Notes under the pieces: model-generated
Seen by the model: only the letters and a program-made list of their open reading frames with translations
Told to the model about the DNA's origin: nothing
The model's database searches: none
In this document: piece by piece, positions 1-5,909 of the stretch
How positions within the stretch are numbered: position 1 is the stretch's first letter
How the letters are laid out: every line of letters begins with the position of its first letter
Made by a program: the position numbers and the translations under genes
Source: Spirochaetaceae bacterium
GTDB taxonomy: Bacteria; Spirochaetota; Spirochaetia; Treponematales; Rectinemataceae
Direction: 5' to 3'
Length of the DNA: 10,005 nt
Assembly (NCBI GenBank): GCA_016794765.1
Contig: JAEUJG010000460.1
Coordinates: 1-10,005 of the forward strand

Positions 1-199
1 TGAGCGATTCCGCAGGGACTGGATCGATCCGGCGCTCCGCCTCGCCCGGCGTCTAGGGATCGGCTTCCCGCCGCGCGCGCCGCGGCGGGGGAAACACCAG
101 CCGGTTCGAAGTCGCCGCCTCGACTCCTCCCTCCGGAATGCCTTCGTCCCCGCCCGAGCCCTGGCGCCGGGCGCGACAGCCATTCCAGAAGGATACGAC
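1..199. other. Upstream flank, no gene assigned; open in the RIO kinase frame
   Basis: This GC-rich stretch has no convincing gene of its own. The frame used by the following kinase is open without a stop from base 2, so the kinase ORF could formally be longer than annotated. The first 20 or so residues in that frame (ERFRRDWIDPALRLARRLG) look protein-like. The rest, up to base 199, is rich in Arg, Pro and Ala and looks non-coding. The flank may hold the end of an upstream gene cut by the window edge. No promoter is clear by eye. Confidence 0.35.
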
Positions 200-970
200 A
201 TGGATATCGATATCGACGCGGTCGCCGAGCGCTTCGCCGGCGACGCCATCATCCTCGACGTGGAACAGGTCTTGAAGAGCGGCAAGGAGGCGGTCGTCTT
301 CCGCTGCTCGGCCCACCCCTCGACGGGCGTGGAAGCGGTCGCCGTCAAGGTCTACAAGGACATCGAGAAGCGCGGCTTCCGCGACATGGCCGATTACCTG
401 GACGGCCGGATCGGCCGCACGATCCGGAAACGCCGCGACATCCTCCACATGTTCTCGAGCCCCGACTCGATGCAGGCCTATTGGGTGCAGGCCGAGTACG
501 AGGCCCTCGAGCGCCTCCACGGCGCGGGCCTGCCCGTGCCCAAGCCGCTCGCGATGTGCGACAACGCCGTCGCCATGGAATTCGTCGGCGAACCCGCGGG
601 CTTCGGAGACGATGGCGAGGGTGGGGTCGTCCTCGAGCCCGCGCCGCGCCTCCGCGACGCCCGGCTCGGGAGCGGGGAGGCGGCCGCCGCCAAGGAGGCG
701 CTCGTCGCCGCCGTCAGGCGCATGCTCGAGCTCGACTTGATCCACGGCGACCTCTCGCCCTACAACGTCCTCGTCCGCGAGGGGAAGCCGGTGATCATCG
801 ACTTCCCCCAGGCCATCGACGCGCGCTTCCATTCGCGGGGCGCCGAGATGCTCTCCCGGGACCTCGCGAACATCCTCGGTTACTTCGGCAAGCGGGGGCT
901 CGGCTCCGAGGAGGAGGGCAGGGCCCTCGCCGCCGAGTGGTGGGAGCTCTACGAGCGGAACGCGTTGTAG
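200..970 (+). CDS. RIO-family atypical serine/threonine protein kinase
   Basis: This is a 256-residue cytosolic kinase or ATPase of the RIO family, best known from archaeal and eukaryotic ribosome maturation; the bacterial members have poorly known substrates. Visible kinase elements, in order, are the nucleotide loop KSGKEAVVF (residues 26-34), the invariant lysine in AVKVY (Lys50), the hinge MEFVG (126-130), the catalytic loop HGDLSPYNVL (182-191, Asp184 and Asn189) and the metal-binding IIDFPQAID (Asp201). The RIO signature PAPRL follows the hinge at 147-151, but only after a Gly/Asp/Glu-rich stretch (133-144) that appears to be an insertion relative to typical RIO1 proteins. The start at 200 is chosen for the AGAAGGA ribosome site just upstream and because the kinase fold begins about 25 residues later. 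No RIO2-type winged helix is present. Family assignment is firm; RIO1 versus a bacterial subfamily is less certain, and the substrate is unknown. Confidence 0.9.
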   Translation: MDIDIDAVAERFAGDAIILDVEQVLKSGKEAVVFRCSAHPSTGVEAVAVKVYKDIEKRGFRDMADYLDGRIGRTIRKRRDILHMFSSPDSMQAYWVQAEYEALERLHGAGLPVPKPLAMCDNAVAMEFVGEPAGFGDDGEGGVVLEPAPRLRDARLGSGEAAAAKEALVAAVRRMLELDLIHGDLSPYNVLVREGKPVIIDFPQAIDARFHSRGAEMLSRDLANILGYFGKRGLGSEEEGRALAAEWWELYERNAL

Positions 971-997
971 CCGGAACCGGGCCCCGCGGGGCGGGCT

Positions 998-1029
998 CCG
1001 CGGGGACAGTCACCGGGGTGGAGCGATCG
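998..1029 (+). repeat. Dispersed repeat, divergent copy A
   Basis: The core GGGACAGTCACC matches the copy in front of the transposase at 3516-3548 exactly. The 3' half is diverged (GGGGTGGAGCGAT against AATTTGAAGCGAC), and one A is missing after CCGCG. It lies about 30 bases after the RIO kinase stop, beside a perfect GC palindrome (GCCCCGCGGGGC, 981-992). It is in the same orientation as copies B and C. The matches are read directly from the sequence; the link to the RAYT is inferred. Confidence 0.55.
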
Positions 1030-1072
1030 GTCGGGCGGGTCCGGCGGCGCTCCCGACCTCGCCGCCCGGGAG

Positions 1073-1357
1073 TTGGGCCCAAGACTCGAAGAGAACTCCG
1101 CGAGGGATAGTCACCAAGTTGAAGCGACTCGTGGAGTGGGCGTCTTCGCCTCGACCGTGGCCAGCAGCGCCAGTCTGCGGATCTACCTCGATCTCATCAT
1201 TGTGTGCTTGCTTGCTTCGGTGTGGATATGGTGCGACAGCCGGAAAAGCGGCCGCGTCTTCTGGCTCTGGTTGCTGCTCACCCTGACGGCGGGCAGCTTC
1301 GGCCCCTTGTTCTACCTGCTCGTGGGCGCCCTGCGCGCACCGCGGGCGCGCGGCTAG
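1073..1357 (+). CDS. Small two-helix membrane protein, probably a 5'-truncated DUF2834-like remnant
   Basis: The ORF gives up to 94 residues from a TTG. Only residues 25-87 look like real protein: a first transmembrane helix (about 35-54, ending in SVWIWCD), a basic cytoplasmic turn (SRKSGR) and a second helix (about 62-85) with GSFGPLFYLLV. This pattern resembles the C-terminal half of DUF2834-type membrane proteins, which usually have an additional N-terminal helix. Here the position of that helix is taken by copy B of the dispersed repeat, encoding Arg- and Glu-containing residues. No start codon (TTG 1073, GTG 1136, 1157 or 1202) has a convincing ribosome site. I infer a gene whose 5' end was lost or replaced; a genuine short protein starting at 1136 or 1157 is possible. 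Function unknown. Confidence 0.45.
   Translation: MGPRLEENSARDSHQVEATRGVGVFASTVASSASLRIYLDLIIVCLLASVWIWCDSRKSGRVFWLWLLLTLTAGSFGPLFYLLVGALRAPRARG
1098..1130 (+). repeat. Dispersed repeat, copy B
   Basis: This 33-base copy differs at only two positions from copy C at 3516-3548 (T for C in GGATAG, G for T in CAAGTT). It carries the shared blocks CCGCGAGGGA, AGTCACCAA and TTGAAGCGACTC. AGTC and GACT near its ends form a short inverted pair. It falls inside the 5' part of the small membrane ORF that follows, so the predicted N-terminus of that ORF is made of repeat sequence. Confidence 0.7.
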
Positions 1358-1408
1358 GCTCCCGGCCGCGGTGCGGGGGGGCGGAGGGGCGGCTCGCCTT
1401 CGGCGCCT

Positions 1409-3337
1409 TTAGCACCCGGGGCGGGAAGCCTTCTTCATGACGTAGAGGCGCTTGTCGGCCAGCCGCAAGAGTTCGTCAAAATCGTCGCCGTCCGCCGGAA
1501 AGGACGAAATGCCGTAGCTGAACGAGCAGGGAATGTCCGTGACTCCGCGCCGCGCCATTTCCTCCGCGAGGAGCGCGCGCGTCCGTTCCAGCTTTTCGGC
1601 CAGTCGCCCGGGCTCCGTGGCGAGATAGATGCCGAGGAACTCGTCGCCGCCCATGCGCACCACCTGGTCGCTGCTGCGGGAATGGCCGGAAAGCAGGCGG
1701 GCCGCCGACTTGAGGTACTCGTCGCCCAGGTCGTGCCCGAGCTCGTCGTTCACCCGTTTCAAGAAGTCCACGTCGATCATCGCCAGGCAGAAGGGCTGTC
1801 CGTAGCGGAGGCACCGTTGGAAGTCGGACTTCCGGTACTCGTCCAGGAACCAACGGTTGTGGAGTCCGGTCATCTGGTCGTAGCGGGAGAGGAATTCGTT
1901 CTGCTTCATGAGGCGGTTCGCCTTCAGGAGCAGGGTGAGCTGGTTCTTGATGAAGCGGATCACCTCCACGTCGAGCGGGGAGAACACCTTGTCTCCGGAC
2001 GAGTCGATGTTGAGGAGGCCCGACACCTCCTCGTCGATGACGATGGGGCAGCTTATCTGGGACTCGATCAAGACGCCCTTCTCGGTGGGCGGGATCTCCG
2101 GGACCAGACTGTCCCGAATCCGGCCGAGTCCGTTGATGATTATCGGGTCGGTGTTCCCGGAGACCGCCGAGCGGCTGAAAATCGAGTCCGCCAGCGGCAA
2201 GGCGAAGGCCGCCGCCTTCTCGGCGACATAGCCCACATTGGCGGCTATCCGGAGCGTCCCGGCGCCGTCGTCGAGAAGGATCGTCCCCGCGTCGGCCTCG
2301 GGGATCATCGTGATGAGGCGCTCCAGCACGTGCTTCAGGAAGGCCTCGAGCGGTTTCCCTTCGGCGAGCATGGCGCTGAGCTCGATGGCCAGGTCCTTGC
2401 TTCCCCCGAACTGGATCTCCTTGGTCAAGTCCACCGCGGTGAGATAGTCGTAGGCCGTGTCCTGCATGACCACCGGCCGGAGGCTGACGCGCAACTGCCG
2501 GGTCACGTTCCCGGCGTCGGAAAAGCGCACGATGCCGAGTTCCTGGGGCTGGCCGTCCTTGACTACCCGGGAATGCCCCTTCACCAGGCGTTCAAAGTCG
2601 CCTTCGTGGCGGCAATGCGGGCGCAGCCGCATCCAGTCGACCTTGAGATCCGCGTCCATGCCCGCCAGCCGGCGCATGGCGGAGTTCGCGTAAAGAATGT
2701 TGCCGTTTCCGGCTATCAGCATGGCGGCGGTATCCATCGAGTTGATCAGGATCTCGATGTTGGTCCTCTCCTCGTTGAGACGGAGCTCGGCGCGGCGCCT
2801 CTCCACGAAACCGCGGTACTCCGAACGCGACATCACGGCGGCCACCGCGCCGACCACGCTGGTCGTGAGCATGGTGTTGTAGACGAGCCCGGCTTCCGCG
2901 CGGTTGGAGAGGAGGACGGCCAAAAGGCTCGCCTGGCCGAACGCGATGGCGACGACGAGCTCGCGGCGAAGCACGAGGATGGCGGGAAAAATCATGAGGA
3001 AGCAGATGTAGGGCACGAGGGCCAGCCCGCTGTACGCCATCAAGTCCAGGAAAAGCGTCCTCGAGAACAGGCAGAAACAGGCGCAGGCGGCGATGAACCA
3101 GGCCGGCGGCTCGCGGAGCGCCTTCAGCGCGATGAAAAGGGCGAGAGACGCGACGAGGATTACGCCCGTCAGGGCGAGATACTCGAATTGCCGGTCGGCG
3201 CCCAGAAGCCCTTTCCAAAAGATGGTCGCGACCGCGTAGGAAGAATCCATGGCGAGCAAAATCGCGAGGAAAAGACACATCCCCTTGCGGTTTTTTTGGG
3301 TGATCTCCGCGATGATGATGGCCTCTTTCCTCTCCAT
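1409..3337 (-). CDS. Membrane sensor diguanylate cyclase (TM-PAS-GAF-GGDEF)
   Basis: This 642-residue protein makes cyclic di-GMP from two GTP at the inner membrane. The order is five or six hydrophobic helices (about 19-41, 52-73, 79-100, 103-124, 126-143, 152-170), a charged linker helix (172-200), a PAS-like region (about 190-305), a GAF-like region (about 325-472) and a GGDEF domain (about 484-636). In the last, the metal motif IDVDF (Asp522), the substrate region NDELGHDLGD and the active-site GGDEF (563-567) are intact. RSSD (554-557) lies exactly five residues before GGDEF, the arrangement of the inhibitory product-binding I-site. The start at 3337 is preferred to an in-frame ATG at 3442. 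It has GGAGGTGG just upstream, and the likely promoter places transcription start near 3441. The 35 residues between the two ATGs are unlike a membrane-protein N-terminus. The gene stands alone, and its ligand cannot be read from sequence. Confidence 0.92.
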   Translation of the reverse strand: MERKEAIIIAEITQKNRKGMCLFLAILLAMDSSYAVATIFWKGLLGADRQFEYLALTGVILVASLALFIALKALREPPAWFIAACACFCLFSRTLFLDLMAYSGLALVPYICFLMIFPAILVLRRELVVAIAFGQASLLAVLLSNRAEAGLVYNTMLTTSVVGAVAAVMSRSEYRGFVERRRAELRLNEERTNIEILINSMDTAAMLIAGNGNILYANSAMRRLAGMDADLKVDWMRLRPHCRHEGDFERLVKGHSRVVKDGQPQELGIVRFSDAGNVTRQLRVSLRPVVMQDTAYDYLTAVDLTKEIQFGGSKDLAIELSAMLAEGKPLEAFLKHVLERLITMIPEADAGTILLDDGAGTLRIAANVGYVAEKAAAFALPLADSIFSRSAVSGNTDPIIINGLGRIRDSLVPEIPPTEKGVLIESQISCPIVIDEEVSGLLNIDSSGDKVFSPLDVEVIRFIKNQLTLLLKANRLMKQNEFLSRYDQMTGLHNRWFLDEYRKSDFQRCLRYGQPFCLAMIDVDFLKRVNDELGHDLGDEYLKSAARLLSGHSRSSDQVVRMGGDEFLGIYLATEPGRLAEKLERTRALLAEEMARRGVTDIPCSFSYGISSFPADGDDFDELLRLADKRLYVMKKASRPGC

Positions 3338-3447
3338 GCCACCTCCATTCCTTTCCTCGACATCGCGGACCGCCTCCGCCGGCCCTCCCGGGTTGCCGAA
3401 TTTCCTGCGCCTAAATGCCCGAAATCCCGCTATTCCGGCCATGTACA

Positions 3448-3476
3448 GTAGTAATCGGGGCGCTTTCAGTTGTCAA
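3448..3476 (-). promoter_or_regulatory. Promoter of the diguanylate cyclase gene
   Basis: On the minus strand a perfect -35 TTGACA (3471-3476) is followed after 17 bases by TACTAC (3448-3453) as a weak -10; TACTGT three bases further on is an alternative. Transcription would begin near 3441, leaving a leader of about 100 bases before the ATG at 3337. Confidence 0.5.
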
Positions 3477-3515
3477 GAATTCGACGACGGACCGCAGGCG
3501 GACCGCGAGCCGCGA

Positions 3516-3548
3516 CCGCGAGGGACAGTCACCAATTTGAAGCGACTC
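3516..3548 (+). repeat. Dispersed repeat, copy C, abutting the transposase gene
   Basis: This 33-base copy matches copy B at 31 of 33 positions and ends 16 bases before the transposase ATG at 3565. RAYT transposases are known to be associated with short repeats dispersed in their host genome, so this sequence is a candidate target or end of that family. No inverted or second copy is seen downstream of the transposase (4129-4335). Confidence 0.7.
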
Positions 3549-3564
3549 CTAGCTCCGAGGGCGT

Positions 3565-4128
3565 ATGAGCTGCATGAGACAACCCCGGCACCTGGTCGAC
3601 GGCGCGTGGTACCATGTCACCGCGCGGGTCAATCGTCGTGAGATGCTCCTCGATCGGGGAGAGGTCCGCGATCTATTTCTGGCGGTTCTCGGCCGCGCCA
3701 AAAGGCGGTATCGCTTCCATGTGGCGAATTTCTGCGTGATGGGCAACCACATCCATCTCCAGATCATGCCGGTGAAAGGGCAGAGCCTCTCGGCGATCAT
3801 GAGGTGGGTCCTGGGCTGTTTCGCGCGGGCCTACAACAAGAAGCGGGGCCTCTCCGGCCATTTCTGGGGCGAACGATTTCATTCGCGGGTGCTTGAGGGT
3901 ATCCGGCAGTTCGTCATCGCCTTCGGCTACATCGACGATAATCCGGTCAAGGCCGGGCTCGCCGCCCGGCCCTGCGAGTGGCTCCATGGGGGCGCCTGGC
4001 GGCGCCTAAGGGGCGATGCTTCCCTCCTTATGGAGGGCAGTATCTGGCTTGCGCTGATCGAGGCTTGTCGCGAGTTGCCGACGGCTCTTCCTGCGCCCGC
4101 GCAAGCCCGGCCAATAACCGTAATCTAA
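3565..4128 (+). CDS. REP-associated tyrosine transposase (RAYT, Y1/IS200-like HUH)
   Basis: This 187-residue single-strand DNA nuclease/transposase belongs to the Y1 HUH superfamily. The N-terminal motif GAWYHVTARVNR (13-24) is typical of RAYTs. The metal-binding HUH pair is NHIHLQIMP (His62, His64). The nucleophile is very likely Tyr90 in FARAYNKKRG, followed by the conserved GHFWGERFHSRVL (98-110) and YIDDNPVKAGL (122-132). The catalytic residues are intact, so activity is plausible. ATG 3574 (MRQPRHLVDG) is an equally good start and matches the usual RAYT N-terminus better; 3565 has CGAGGG a few bases upstream. The C-terminal tail after about residue 150 is less conserved-looking. Such proteins are generally single-copy, domesticated relatives of IS200/IS605 transposases, and no left or right IS ends are visible. 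Its own repeat family probably includes copies A, B and C. Confidence 0.92.
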   Translation: MSCMRQPRHLVDGAWYHVTARVNRREMLLDRGEVRDLFLAVLGRAKRRYRFHVANFCVMGNHIHLQIMPVKGQSLSAIMRWVLGCFARAYNKKRGLSGHFWGERFHSRVLEGIRQFVIAFGYIDDNPVKAGLAARPCEWLHGGAWRRLRGDASLLMEGSIWLALIEACRELPTALPAPAQARPITVI

Positions 4129-4297
4129 AAGCACTTCGGAAAAGCGTTTGAGCATGGGCAGGAAAAGCGTAGAACTTCCCCGCGAAAGGCTTGGGCGAAG
4201 ATGCTGATCCAGTCCCGTGGCTTCCCCCAATAAAAGTAGAGGCTAGAAGGCTATGAATGCACTCTGAGTGATCGATCCGGACCTGCGCGCCGATCTG

Positions 4298-4325
4298 TTG
4301 CAAAAGCGCATAAATGTCCTATAAT
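4298..4325 (+). promoter_or_regulatory. Promoter of the abiE operon, near-leaderless
   Basis: A perfect -10 TATAAT (4320-4325) lies 16 bases after TTGCAA (4298-4303), a 4-of-6 match to the -35. The antitoxin ATG begins only 10 bases after the -10, so transcription should start about 0-4 bases before it. No Shine-Dalgarno sequence is present. The preceding gap (4129-4297) is more AT-rich than the flanking genes and shows only a short direct repeat GGAAAAGCG (4138-4146 and 4161-4169). Confidence 0.65.
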
Positions 4326-4333
4326 GTAAGACA
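4315..4333. promoter_or_regulatory. Candidate AbiEi operator over the -10
   Basis: TGTCCTATA and TGTAAGACA form an imperfect inverted repeat (7 of 9 paired positions) centred on base 4324 and covering the -10 and probable start site. Antitoxins of the AbiEi family are known to repress their own operon by binding inverted repeats in the promoter, so this is the natural candidate site. It is short and imperfect, so chance is possible. Confidence 0.35.
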
Positions 4334-4335
4334 AT

Positions 4336-4971
4336 ATGGCTGTAAAGCGACAACTGGCGGAACAGGGCCCCGAGCTCGACTTCCTGGCCGTCGCAGGGAT
4401 CGGCGGCGAGAAGGGCAACGTCCGCGACAAGGTGAGCCGCTGGCTCAAGGCGGGCGACATCATCGGCGTGGTGAAGGGCATCTACGTGACAGCCCCGGAA
4501 CTCAGGAAGCGCCCGGTGAGCCTCGAGATCCTCGCCAACCTGATCTACGGCCCCTCCTACGTCTCCTTCGAGTATGTCTTGGCGAGGGAGGGCCTCATTC
4601 CCGAAGCGGCGACGTCCCTCACCTCCGCCACGCCCAAGCGGAACCGCGACTTCGACACGCCCCTCGGGCCTTTCAGCTACCGCCATCTTCCCGCGGCCGC
4701 CTACTCTTTCGGCTGGACGCGGCGCGAGCTGCCGGACGGCTCGGGTTGGCTCGAGGCGCATCCCGAGAAGGCTCTTCTCGACTGGCTCTACCGCTCCGGC
4801 TCGCTCCGCTCCGTGAGCGCCCTCGAGGAACGGCTCTTCGAGGATCTCCGCCTCGATCAGGAGCTGTTCCGCGACCTGGATCGGGAGCGGCTCGCGGGCT
4901 ATGCCGCGCTGATGCCCGGGGCGACCTTCCGCGTCCACCTCGCCAAGCTCCTCGGGAGGCTCCATGCATGA
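4336..4971 (+). CDS. abiEi: AbiEi-family antitoxin/transcription repressor (type IV TA)
   Basis: This 211-residue protein is the antitoxin half of an AbiE module. The N-terminus is a winged helix-turn-helix ending in the family pattern VSRWLKAGDIIGVVKGIYV (33-51), the DNA-binding part. It is followed by the conserved YVSFEYVLAREGLIPE (75-90), then LTSATPKRNRDF and HPEKALLDWLY (142-152), all typical of AbiEi C-terminal domains. In this family the antitoxin counters the nucleotidyltransferase toxin without tight complex formation and also represses its own promoter. The stop overlaps the toxin start by 8 bases (4964-4971), implying translational coupling. The ATG has no ribosome site but lies 10 bases after a consensus -10, consistent with a leaderless or near-leaderless mRNA. 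No internal start looks better, since the winged helix begins near the N-terminus. Confidence 0.88.
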   Translation: MAVKRQLAEQGPELDFLAVAGIGGEKGNVRDKVSRWLKAGDIIGVVKGIYVTAPELRKRPVSLEILANLIYGPSYVSFEYVLAREGLIPEAATSLTSATPKRNRDFDTPLGPFSYRHLPAAAYSFGWTRRELPDGSGWLEAHPEKALLDWLYRSGSLRSVSALEERLFEDLRLDQELFRDLDRERLAGYAALMPGATFRVHLAKLLGRLHA

Positions 4972-5821
4972 CGCCATCCGCGCGATGATCGAGAAACGCC
5001 GGCCCCAGGGCCAGGCGGACTGGGACCGCGCCCTCCGCGAAGTCCTCCAGGAGGCGGCCCTCGCCGGGCTTTGGCGAACGGGCTTCTTCAACGGCGCCGC
5101 CTTCTATGGGGGCACGGCCCTCCGCCTCTTCCACGGCCTTGACCGCTTCTCTGAGGACCTCGATTTCACGCTCATCGAGCCCGACCCCGCTTGGAGGCTT
5201 GCGGAACGCCTCGATTCCCTGCGCGCCGAGATTGAGGCTTTCGGCTTCTCGGTCGACATCGATTCGAAGCACGAGGGCAAGATCGACTCGGCCTTCATCA
5301 AGGCGAACACGAAGATCCACCTCATCCGCATCGAGGCGCCTTTTGCGGTCGCCGGGTCCGCGGCCTCGAACCGCCTCGTGAAGGTAAAGCTCGAGACGGA
5401 CACTGATCCGCCCGCGGGCATCAAAACCGAGATGAAGACCCTCCTCGAGCCTTTTCCCGTTTCCGTTCGCGTCGTGACGCCGCCCTGCCTCTTCGCCGGC
5501 AAGCTCCACGCCTGCCTCTGCCGCTCGTGGAAGACGCGGGTAAAGGGGCGCGACTGGTACGATTACCTCTTTTTCGTCGCCCGCGGCGTGCCGGTCGATG
5601 TCGCCCATCTCGAGGCGCGGCTTAGGCAGAGCGGACATTGGAAGGAGGGGAGGGCGCTTGGCGTGGAGGATGTTAAGCGGCTCCTTCTTGAGCGCATCGC
5701 GGCGGTGGATTGGAAGCAGGCGGTGGAGGATGCGCTGCCCTTTGTCCGTGATCCGCGGGCGATGGGGCTGTGGGGGACGGAACTTTTCCGCGAAACGGCC
5801 GCTAGGATTGTTGGGGCATGA
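4964..5821 (+). CDS. abiEii: AbiEii-family nucleotidyltransferase toxin (type IV TA)
   Basis: This 285-residue member of the DUF1814/AbiEii nucleotidyltransferases is the toxin of the pair and normally causes reversible growth arrest and abortive phage infection. Motif I is GGTALRL (49-55). The catalytic acids are in RFSEDLDF (Asp65 and Asp67). A third conserved block is KVKLETD (140-146). The C-terminal family signature is LFAGKLHACLCR (177-187) and KGRDWYDYLFF (194-204). All the expected catalytic residues are present and the length is normal, so the toxin looks functional. GGGAGG (4954-4959) gives a good ribosome site inside the end of the antitoxin gene. The gene converges with the WYL regulator, leaving 88 bases between the two stops. 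A hairpin (CTCCGG/CCGGAG, 5849-5865) in that gap has no T-run, so termination is unclear. Confidence 0.92.
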   Translation: MHDAIRAMIEKRRPQGQADWDRALREVLQEAALAGLWRTGFFNGAAFYGGTALRLFHGLDRFSEDLDFTLIEPDPAWRLAERLDSLRAEIEAFGFSVDIDSKHEGKIDSAFIKANTKIHLIRIEAPFAVAGSAASNRLVKVKLETDTDPPAGIKTEMKTLLEPFPVSVRVVTPPCLFAGKLHACLCRSWKTRVKGRDWYDYLFFVARGVPVDVAHLEARLRQSGHWKEGRALGVEDVKRLLLERIAAVDWKQAVEDALPFVRDPRAMGLWGTELFRETAARIVGA

Positions 5822-5909
5822 AGAAAGAGAACAATTCCAGGTGAATCGCTCCGGGTTTGCCGGAGAGCCCCTCTGTTGAGTCGGGCTCCCGCGGCCGGAC
5901 CGGGGTGCT

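Noticed and set aside
99..112. GGTTCGAA resembling a tRNA T-loop
   Set aside because: The flanking bases do not pair into a 5-base T-stem, and no D-arm, anticodon arm or acceptor stem can be built.
53..832. 259-residue open frame on the - strand
   Set aside because: It is antisense to the RIO kinase, which has unambiguous kinase motifs.
981..992. GC palindrome GCCCCGCGGGGC after the RIO gene as terminator
   Set aside because: No T-run follows; it may simply be part of the repeat-rich spacer.
3338..3442. Upstream ATG (3442) for the diguanylate cyclase
   Set aside because: It lies at the predicted transcription start, lacks a ribosome site and adds 35 residues unlike a membrane-protein N-terminus; ATG 3337 has GGAGGTGG.
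1682..3451. 589-residue open frame on the + strand
   Set aside because: It lies wholly antisense to the well-supported GGDEF gene and is rich in His, Arg, Asp and Glu without any domain or ribosome site. GC-rich coding DNA commonly leaves the opposite strand open.
5849..5865. Hairpin CTCCGG/CCGGAG between the convergent abiEii and WYL genes
   Set aside because: It is a good 6-base stem, but no T-run follows on either strand, so I do not call it a terminator.
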